Shown piece after piece: positions 56,401-64,000 of a stretch of DNA of 64,000 nucleotides. The stretch covers positions 62,001 to 126,000 of the forward strand of contig JAMXSV010000024.1 in assembly GCA_027559495.1 (NCBI GenBank), given 5' to 3'. This DNA comes from Aurifilum marmelostoma. Lineage: Eukaryota; Ascomycota; Sordariomycetes; Diaporthales; Cryphonectriaceae. Each line of letters begins with the position of its first letter. The first letter of the stretch is position 1. Below the pieces are notes generated by a model. That model did not search any database and was not told where the DNA came from. It saw nothing but the letters and a program-made list of their open reading frames with translations. A program made the translations under genes and the position numbers.

Positions 56401-57637
56401 ATCATTTAATGCTAATCTAATTTTCTTTTCTCTCTCTTATTTTTTAATAGATTTTTTTATAATAATTTTCTTTTTTTTTATTGAAAAAACCCATGTTTAT
56501 TTGGTATAGCATGGGGGCAATGGCTTTAGTGGGCATGCGTTAGGACTGTGCATGGCTTCTGAAGGTTCCAAGGCGGAGCCGGCGCAACACGAGGATTCCG
56601 TTGGAGGAGACTCGGGCCGGCCCTTGACGACCTATGATGATACTCATGCTTGAATATATTTGAGCAGCTTATGGCCAACGGTTTTCGTATCTAGAAATCA
56701 GATAGATAGACAAATGAAACCATAACACAGATAGTGACCACGAGTCATTCGATCTGTAGCTTGTTCACCAAGGCTGCTGTGTTTTTGCTTAACACAGACC
56801 AACACCAGCTAGCTGACGCCCGACCCAGTGTCATATTAAGGTGATGATCGGGCCCACGTTTATAACAAGAGCCCGTTGTCCACCTTGTAGGAATGTCCTT
56901 CCCGCGGAGTTAGGCCGTGCTGTGCCACAGCAAACGTACACGTAGTGCACTGACAATCCTGCTGTGGCTACGTTGAGGGGAAATCCTGTTCCGCGGCACA
57001 CAAACGTAGAGCCCGCGGCTACCGAACCGCGTGGAGCTCGCGAAACACTCGGCCAGTATGTGTATCACGTATTCTGCCTGGCCAGGGGGCCCCCTCCCGG
57101 CATTCCCTGTTCTTCGTGCCTTGGCCTGAGCTGAGAATGACTTTCATTGTAGCATGTACTACGGTACTTTACATGATGGTAAAGGCTTGTCACAGCCTGG
57201 AGTCGGCTTGATTAACCAGCCGCCGCCCCGCTTCCGCACGTCCCAGCCAATGAAGGCTGACGCTTTTGTCTTACCATGCACAGGAGAGACACTGGGCATC
57301 TGGAAACATGACCGCCTATGTACGCACGAACCCCCGGATCCTATGGATGAACGGGAATGCAGGTTTGGTTACGACCCCTGATCCTTTTTAAACTTTCTGC
57401 TTTGATTTAAGTACATTTCAATAAGATCCAGCCATCCCCTCGACTTGAAGACCGACTGTCCCACAAACCAAACAGACTGCTCTCATATCCCGGAGAGTAA
57501 TTTTGCCACTGTATATGCCCCTGTCTGATTGAAACCCGGCAAAACGACAGTTTGCACGCGCATCACTCCCGTCTTAGCCATCTGTCAACCTGCAGATCGA
57601 TCGTCTCACTGTATCGAATTAAAGCACCTTTCTGACG
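53490..57637. other. Gene-poor, AT-rich stretch of about 4.1 kb
   Basis: No convincing gene. The AT content is visibly higher than in the flanking genes, with frequent stops in all frames, which would fit decayed repeat DNA, but no terminal repeats, transposase or polymerase motif is recognised. Poly-T/A-rich patch at 56410-56500. Small frames at 53675-54055 and 55803-56171 were not accepted. Confidence 0.5.
54994..55149 (-). CDS. Possible small Met-Cys cysteine-rich peptide
   Basis: 51 codons starting MCTLIIQVWECNCVANTQ with six cysteines in total (positions 2, 11, 13, 22, 26 and 42). The pattern Met-Cys plus spaced cysteines recalls many uncharacterised small fungal proteins and the 1533-1769 frame in this window. 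No signal peptide. It lies in AT-rich DNA and may be chance or a remnant. Confidence 0.25.
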   Translation of the reverse strand: MCTLIIQVWECNCVANTQINKCRSNCSTVLAEKEIRLHTPCDAHSTPKPMP

Positions 57638-59375
57638 ATGGCGCACTTCTCAGTCATCCTGACAGCCATCGTCGGCGTCTCGTATATTATCTTCCGGCTG
57701 CTAGACCACTTCGTCACGGCGCGCCGTATCGCAGCCAAAGCGGAGGAATGGGGCTGCAAGGAGCCGCCGGCGCAGCCCGCCCGGTACCCGTTGGGCATTG
57801 ACAAGGTCATCGATGCTATGGCTGCTGACAAGGAGAAGCTGTTCCCGGAGTACATGATCAGGCAGGCAGACAGGATGGGCTTCTACACCTGGACCTATAA
57901 ACTATTCGGCTCCAGGGTGATCAGCACGCACGAGCCACAGAATATCCAGGCCATCCTGGCGACTCAGTTCGGAACATTTGACCTGGGAGACCGAAGGCGC
58001 GGCATGGTGCGTGATGCTGATGGTGATGAAGACCACCATAAACTGAATTCCCTTCTGTACTGTCGCGCGAGGCTGACCTGAGTTGAATTTAGTTCTGGCC
58101 TCTGCTCGGGAATGGCATCTTTACACAGTCTGCCGCAGAGTGGAAGCACTCGAGAGAGATGATGCGCCCACAATTCACCAGGGACCAGGTTAGCGATCTG
58201 GATCTCGAGGAGCGGCACGTGCAGAACATGATGAGCGCCCTCGACGCCAACCTGAAACCCGACGGATGGACCAACGTGGTCGACCTGCAGGATCTCTTCT
58301 TTCGCCTGACCCTCGACTCGGCCACGGAATTCCTGCTGGGCGAGTCCGCCGACTCCCAGCTGCAGCACATCCCGGGCTACCCACGAGCTCGAAACTCAGC
58401 CGAGGCCTTGCACAATGTAGACTTTGCCTGGGCCTTTGACAGGGGCCAGTGGGCGCTGGCTCAGCGGGCGCGCCTGGGGCCGCAGTACTGGCTCTATACC
58501 TCGAGGGAGTTCCGCGAGTGCATCAAGCAGTGCAACAGTTTTATGGACCACTACGTGAGGAGGGCGCTGAACAAGGACCTGCGGCAGCCGGACGAGAAGG
58601 AGGTCGAGGCCAACACCAGTCCAAAGTACGTCTTCCTCGATGCGCTGGCCGAAAAGACGCGGGACCCGATCGAGCTGCGCTCTCAGATCATGCACATACT
58701 GCTGGCCGGCCGCGACACCACCGCCTCGACCCTGGGATATATGTTCATGTTGCTGGCGCGGGACCCTGCGCGCTACAAGAAGCTGCGTGAGGCCGTCATT
58801 GCGGAATTTGGAACCTACGCCCAGTCCCAGGAGATCACCTTTACCAAGCTCAAGAACTGCCAGCCCCTTCAGCACTGCCTCAATGAGACGCTGCGTCTGT
58901 ATCCCATCGTCCCCATCAACGGCCGCGAGGCCTACAGAGACACCAAGCTGCCCGTTGGTGGTGGTCCGGATGGCAAGTCACCTGTCTTTGTCCGCAAGGG
59001 CGAGTCTGTCGAGTACTGTGTCTACATCCTGCACCGGCGCAAGGACATCTGGGGTCCTGACGCGGATGAGTTCATCCCAGAGCGGTGGGAGAACAGGAAG
59101 GTCGGATGGGAATACGTACCGTTCAATGGGTAGGTCAACTCTCTGGAACAGCCTATAGTATCAGTGCTGACATCTCTACCTTTAGTGGACCACGAATCTG
59201 CCTGGGCCAACAGTTTGCGCTGACGGAGGCAAGTTATGTGACTGTGAGGTTGCTGCAACGGTTTGAGGAGATGGAAAACAGGGAGCCGGATCCAGTTGTG
59301 CGGCACAACCTCACTCTCACCACCTGCAGCGCCAATGGTGTCAAGGTCAGCCTCCGTACGGCAGAGAAGCAGTGA
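57638..59375 (+). CDS. Cytochrome P450, CYP52-type fatty acid/n-alkane hydroxylase
   Basis: Exons 57638-58006, 58093-59129 and 59186-59375 sum to 1596 nt (531 aa). N-terminal membrane anchor (HFSVILTAIVGVSYIIFRLL), I-helix oxygen motif AGRDTT at 328-333, K-helix ETLR at 388-391, and heme motif FNGGPRICLG with ligand Cys474, the latter restored by the second intron. FGTFDLGDRRRGM + FWPLLGNGIF and WKHSREMMRPQF are characteristic of CYP52 enzymes, which hydroxylate the terminal carbon of alkanes and fatty acids in the endoplasmic reticulum. All catalytic motifs are intact. It suits the acyl-CoA oxidase and enoyl-CoA hydratase elsewhere in the window. Start 57638 gives the anchor directly. Confidence 0.92.
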
Positions 59376-60098
59376 TGAAAACGGAAATAAAAAGAGTGGA
59401 CGACAATGTCACATATGAACAACAACAACAAAAAAAAAAAAAAACCGAGAAAAATAAAAGGGTTTGGAGATGAGAGTGGTGGTCTTGATGTGAGGTCAAT
59501 GATCGTATCATGGGTGCTGCTGGTGTTAGTCAAGGTTTGAGTTGGTACCAGTCTATGGTGTAAGGAAGTTTGTTGGGCGACGAGACCTTATCTGGATCCC
59601 TCTCCTATCAAATTGAGAAATATTATATCTGGACTGATGGCATCATACCGGTTCTTCCCGCCCACCAAGGGTCCATCCACGGCACGCACGGGTGTCCTAC
59701 CAGAGAGCTAAAATAAACCAGAATGTTCTAAAAATGTATGCAGAGGTACGCGCGGTCCGTTTACTACGACGATGGCCCTACCCGACATGGATCCCTCCCG
59801 CCGTTGGGGCATATCATCCTTGACCGACTCATGTGTTTAGACAGCTTTTCAGACAACATCGCCTTGCCCAAGTATCCACTCGAGAGATCGAATGATCCGT
59901 CCAGAACGAAAAGACGTCATGCAAGGAGGGGCTTTGATTTCTCCATAATTGTCATTCCCAACGTACAAAAGGCCGACTTATGCACTGCACTGAATGGCTC
60001 TAGGAAATCCTCGTCCCGATCAACCAGTGTCTCGAAGCTGCTACTCCATTCTTCCGCCAGGCTCACCATCAATACAACAGACAGAAAGAGACGACACC
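59376..60098. other. Intergenic
   Basis: Holds an A16 run (about 59430) after the P450 stop and the leader of the decarboxylase. The upstream frame at 59738 is not supported. Confidence 0.5.
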
Positions 60099-60726
60099 AT
60101 GGGGCTCCCACAGTTCTTCACACACTCTGCTCTGCACTCCTCCTTCAAGGATGATATCCTTGATACCCACCTGGTCTACGACTACGACGCCGCAGACGAG
60201 AACGGCAACCCTGAGAAGTGGCGTTATGAGTTTTGGTTCTTCTCCGAGAACCGCGTCGTCTACTCCATCCATGGCGGCCCAATGAAGGGTAGGCTGAACT
60301 ATCAGACGTGCGCCTATCAGTGCATAAGACCAGGCGAGATATGGCAGTGCAACTTCCTGGAGTAAGGTTCATCCCATCCCGATGTGAGACTGGCTGGTAT
60401 GATATGCTGGAGTCTCCTTTCTGCGCTGAGAGCTAAAGCCTTTCTATTGTAATCACAGGGAAACCGGAACATTTGTGTCCTTGGTCTACGACATCCCGAA
60501 CAAGAAGATCAGCACGGGGGCGGCCTTCTCAAAGGGCCACTGGGAGCACCCGCAGGACGCACATGGGGACAAGCGCAATGCTGAGGACCTGGAGAGGTGG
60601 AGGGGACTGTCGAAGCTGGGAACGCAGACGGAGAGGTTGGTGCTCGCGGAGCAGGCCAACATTCTCGAGGTGTTCAAGGGTGCTGGTAAGCTCCAGCCCA
60701 TCGAGAAGGATGCGCCGACATTTTGA
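60099..60726 (+). CDS. Phenolic acid decarboxylase
   Basis: Exons 60099-60361 and 60459-60726 give 176 aa, the normal length. The enzyme converts p-coumaric, ferulic or caffeic acid to the 4-vinylphenol without cofactor; in plant-associated fungi it detoxifies lignin-derived acids. Seen are HLVYDYDA (Tyr27, Tyr29), RYEFWF, HGGPMKGR (Arg65), PGEIWQCNFLEETG (the catalytic glutamate is 88 or 89), then VYDIPNKKIST and FSKGHWEHP. All residues known to be needed in bacterial homologues have counterparts. The 97-nt intron splits the Glu codon before ETG. Located 0.7 kb downstream of the P450 on the same strand. Confidence 0.93.
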
Positions 60727-62532
60727 CCGACAGCATGGGTCACAATTTTTTTTATCTATCTTATTCTTTTGCTGTCCTGTCCGTCCTGTCAGGGAGGAAG
60801 ACACGTGCAGCTTGCATGCCTGTAACACTATGCAACATGCGCACTATGGGGGTCTAAATGTGTCCGTATGGGGCATGCAGGTTGGTCTAACCCAGTGACA
60901 GCCCGGAAGCCAGGGTGGGCCCCCAAAATACCCACCTCACGAGTCGGTGAACGAAATACAATGACTGGGATCTCGGTGAGCTGGCAGTCCGAGAACTTGA
61001 CTGATCATGTCTGCTGCACGCGTTTTGTGTCTGGATCATGCGAGATAGAGTTCAATTGGGCATGGAGTGTTGTCGATACTTTCCACTCTGTTAGCCTCGC
61101 AATTTTGTCCCAATACCGGCCACACTAGCCGTGTCGGAATTCGCAGTCGGCACATCCACACCGCAAAAGTGACTTTCCATGTCAGTAATCCGCTTGCATA
61201 CCAAGTCCTGAGTCCGGTCGTGCTGGATATGTATGTTGGCTGCAGTGCAAACTCTTGAATCTTTTTGCTACAGCCGCTCCAACCGACGAGATCCTTCGTG
61301 CTGGAATCTCCTGGTACTTGATTATTGGCCTTCCCGACCTAGGTGTGTGAACCGATCTGGCCCACATTTGAGCCCAGGCGCACTGGCATAGGGGTCGGAT
61401 AACAGCGCCGGATGGCTTGCCGAATATGGGATAAAATTTTCTCGGGCTGATGGACATGCTAATAAAGAGCCAACAGCAGAGTTTGCGTACCTATGGGTCT
61501 AGTCACGAGTGAACGTAGGTGCTTTTCCCGAAGTTGGTCCCTGGAATATGTGCCCAGGTCCCTTACTTCCAAGTCGTCGCGATAGATGTCCAATTCGTTA
61601 TTCGAGAGCGGTACGGTAGTTACGGCAAGGATGTTGTATGCCGTCCAGTATTGCACAGTTTGGACCTGTCTGATAACATGACAACCTTCACATACGGCCC
61701 AGGCTGCCTGGTCCCTAGCACAGCGCAGGCATCAATAGCCTGTATACAGTAACCTTGCGCCACGTTACACTAATGGAACGTGGGTGGGAAAACACCCCGC
61801 GTGCCCAGGCCTAGGCCTAGGCATGGTCACACTGACCTCGGTGGTATCTCCCTGCTGGGTCTTGTCACGCTCTGCTATAACAGCCCTCCGCTCCACCAGC
61901 CGAGCAAGGCCCACAGCGATCAACCTCCCGCCCCGCAACTCGCCTATCTTTTGGGATAGTTTTACACGGGAGAAAAGCCCTCAACGTCTTTGCAAGGGCC
62001 GAGTCGGCGCTATCGCCACAGACACCTGCCGATCATCACGGGCCGGGTGTGACTGTTGATATACTATGTAGACGTTCTTGTGGAGAATGGATAACGTATG
62101 CGAAGGATCCCTGCAGTCTCGACAGGATGTGGCCGTCCATTATGAGATGCCCCGCTTATCCCAGTGACCGTTGTGCTGAAGCAACGGCGGTTTATAGTGC
62201 AGTAGGAATAGGAAAGGGGTGACGAGTTACTATCGCACGTGCCAGAGACATTAGAGATAGCGGTTCCGGGTAGCATACCCGGACAACTTGTCGTTCGGAA
62301 CTCTCTTGAGAAAGCGATGTTGGTGGGTCTCTGGCCTTGTTGTCATGCTCAATGAGTGGCTTCTAGGTACGCTTCTCTGTCCCTCACCCGAACAGACCAA
62401 TACAATTTGATTTCCCTTCTCGGGCCAGGTAGAACCGCAAGAGGGATTTAGGAGTAATTTGCCAAGTACACTGGAATTCCATTGCTTGATACACACACAT
62501 TCTACTACTGTCTTTCTGACCTCGTGCTGCGC
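60727..62532. other. Intergenic, 1.8 kb
   Basis: No ORF with protein character. A short perfect repeat CCTAGGCCTAGG lies at 61809-61821. Nothing else recognised. Confidence 0.45.
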
Positions 62533-63954
62533 CTACCGACAGCCTCCTATTCTGACTGTTGCAACCCTATCCGCGCCGGACCACCTAGCGGTATTGTTCC
62601 CAGCCTTTGACAGGACTACTGGCCGCGTACGAGGCTGCATGGGCGCGTACCACGGCTTTTCTTCCTTTGCTGTGTCTGAGCCTCCCCGTTGCCGGCGTTT
62701 GTTCTTCCTCGCCCTTTTCGATGTGGACATGGTCGCCGCCACCTCGTCAACTTCAGAGTTAGAGCCGGCGTCGAGGTCAAATTCCTCTCCATCATTAGAG
62801 TCTACCTTAGCTTTCACAGCGATGGAAGTGGGCCCGCCACTCTCCTGCAAGCAAGCAGGGCACATCCGCTTGACAAGAGATATTCCATCACCAAGTTGAC
62901 TTCGATCGAGCCCACATGATTTGCAGTGGATGCCGCACAAGAAACGGTCACAGCCTTTCACCCGACACTCTGGGTGAAACCCACAATCTTGGCCCAGATG
63001 CTCTAAGCCACATCTGCATCGACGCAGCTTACACTGCTTTCCACTGTGCCCATTCGTACCGCACATGCAACAGCGACTTCTGCAACCCATTGCGTGTTTG
63101 TGCTTGAAATGGCCTGGGGGGTGCGTGTTGCCACAGCTGCGGGAACAGAGGACAGAGCACTTATCCGCAACGTGATACTGAGGAAAAGGGATGCACTTGC
63201 AACGGTTCTGCTTCGAAACGGGGCATTCTGGCGCAAGGTGTGGATTGTTATGCTGGCCAGGTTTGGACGATTCGTTCGGTCTCGCGAGTAGTTGGTGAGT
63301 GGTGAAGCATTGGAGACGCTTGTAAATATGATCCATGTCCGGGTTCGGGGCACCGCAGTACCCACAAGGCAATGTGCACCTCGCTGTGACGTGTGTCGAC
63401 GAAGTACAATTTGCGCATGGTATCAGCGAGGAAGTCCCTGAAGTTTGCCATGAGGTTAATTCTGAAGGCAAGGGAGGCCTGGAGCGCAAGCAGGACCACA
63501 CCGCGCGGGACTTCCCCCCGGTCGCTCCGACATCATCGTCCCCTCGTCCTTCGATCTCGATGGTTGTATATCCGTCTCCGATGAAGCGGACGATGATGAA
63601 AAAATCGAACCTCCACTGCGACATGCAGGTGGAAATATATTGTTTAGCCATTGGTGTGTCGAACCACTTTTCGAGAGTCAGGTAGCACTTATCGAGGTCG
63701 AGATTGCAGAGAGGATGGGCATATCTATCGACGTAGTATACGACAAAGAGGTCGAAAAACTCTTTACAGTGGAATGCCCGACGCATCATAGACGGGCGAT
63801 CATTGTATGGTGTAAGGACGAGCTCGAAAGTCGCCTTGACGTGTGGCCTCGCAGGTGGCTTATCAAGCACGACATCCCAGTTAAACATTTCTGCGATCCT
63901 GGTCCGGCTCAAGCTGCGCCTCCGCGTTCGACGTTCAATTGTGGAGAGGCTCAT
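62533..63954 (-). CDS. CCHC zinc-knuckle hypothetical protein, possibly continuing past the window edge
   Basis: Intronless in view, 473 aa from ATG 63954; the frame stays open upstream to the window end, so an earlier start or exon is possible. The N-terminal ~140 residues look folded (ATFELVLTPYNDRPS, FFDLFVVYYVDRYA). Then come two exact CCHC knuckles (CxxCx4Hx4C): residues 180-193 (CANCTSSTHVTARC) and 295-308 (CCMCGTNGHSGKQC). Many extra Cys/His pairs lie between and after them (CGYCG, CKCIP, CSVLCSRSC, CKSCG, CPAC). A basic stretch KRARKNKRRQR near 415 may be a nuclear signal. Zinc knuckles bind single-stranded nucleic acid; function unknown. No reverse transcriptase or protease domain is visible beside it. 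Confidence 0.72.
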   Translation of the reverse strand: MSLSTIERRTRRRSLSRTRIAEMFNWDVVLDKPPARPHVKATFELVLTPYNDRPSMMRRAFHCKEFFDLFVVYYVDRYAHPLCNLDLDKCYLTLEKWFDTPMAKQYISTCMSQWRFDFFIIVRFIGDGYTTIEIEGRGDDDVGATGGKSRAVWSCLRSRPPLPSELTSWQTSGTSSLIPCANCTSSTHVTARCTLPCGYCGAPNPDMDHIYKRLQCFTTHQLLARPNESSKPGQHNNPHLAPECPVSKQNRCKCIPFPQYHVADKCSVLCSRSCGNTHPPGHFKHKHAMGCRSRCCMCGTNGHSGKQCKLRRCRCGLEHLGQDCGFHPECRVKGCDRFLCGIHCKSCGLDRSQLGDGISLVKRMCPACLQESGGPTSIAVKAKVDSNDGEEFDLDAGSNSEVDEVAATMSTSKRARKNKRRQRGGSDTAKEEKPWYAPMQPRTRPVVLSKAGNNTARWSGADRVATVRIGGCR

Positions 63955-64000
63955 CTTGGGAAATACGAGCAGCTCTCGTGTGATATTGAAGCTGGAGGGC

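Noticed and set aside
1..64000. CRISPR arrays, phage genes, bacterial operons, rRNA, telomeric repeats
   Set aside because: None seen; the sequence is eukaryotic and no regularly spaced repeats, TTAGGG arrays or rRNA-like stretches were found.

Overview
The window looks like nuclear DNA of a filamentous ascomycete (Pezizomycotina, most likely Sordariomycetes; the species cannot be told). The evidence is many short GT-AG introns (about 50-120 bp) in otherwise compact genes, fungus-specific families (HAUS6 of the Pezizomycotina type, LaeA-like methyltransferases, DUF7730, a Zn2Cys6 regulator, a CYP52-type P450, fungal phenolic acid decarboxylase), and no bacterial operon or ribosome-binding-site signals. 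All multi-exon models below were built by hand from splice motifs, and each closes to a whole number of codons.

Left part (0-20 kb), mainly housekeeping: a truncated EFM2-like lysine methyltransferase at the edge; a Gfo/Idh/MocA oxidoreductase; the augmin subunit HAUS6; an eight-exon LaeA-like methyltransferase with two consecutive microexons; mitoribosomal protein bS21m divergent from an RBM25-like PWI splicing factor; a peroxisomal (SKL) enoyl-CoA hydratase; a mitochondrial-looking SDR; and a DUF7730 protein. Next come a small secreted cysteine-containing protein and a gene-poor 2 kb stretch.

Middle part (23.6-48.5 kb), accessory metabolism: a peroxisomal (SRL) acyl-CoA oxidase, a 2OG-Fe(II) dioxygenase, a classical SDR divergent from an NAD(P)-binding atypical SDR, a hotdog thioesterase, a TauD-type dioxygenase, a nine-exon Zn2Cys6 regulator, a GNAT acetyltransferase, a 12-exon MFS transporter, an HSL-type alpha/beta hydrolase, an intronless DHA1 MFS exporter and a tandem GFA-domain protein. 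This is the composition of a tailoring or catabolic cluster with its own regulator and transporters but no polyketide, peptide or terpene synthase. It is the best candidate here for an undescribed pathway.

Right part (48.5-64 kb): a 2EXR-like ORF whose reading frame runs through a 42-nt homopolymer, a 984-aa protein of unknown family, about 4 kb of AT-rich gene-poor DNA, a CYP52-type P450, a phenolic acid decarboxylase, and a CCHC zinc-knuckle protein at the right edge. The P450, acyl-CoA oxidase and enoyl-CoA hydratase together suggest omega-oxidation and peroxisomal beta-oxidation of fatty acyl or alkane substrates, although they are spread over 45 kb.
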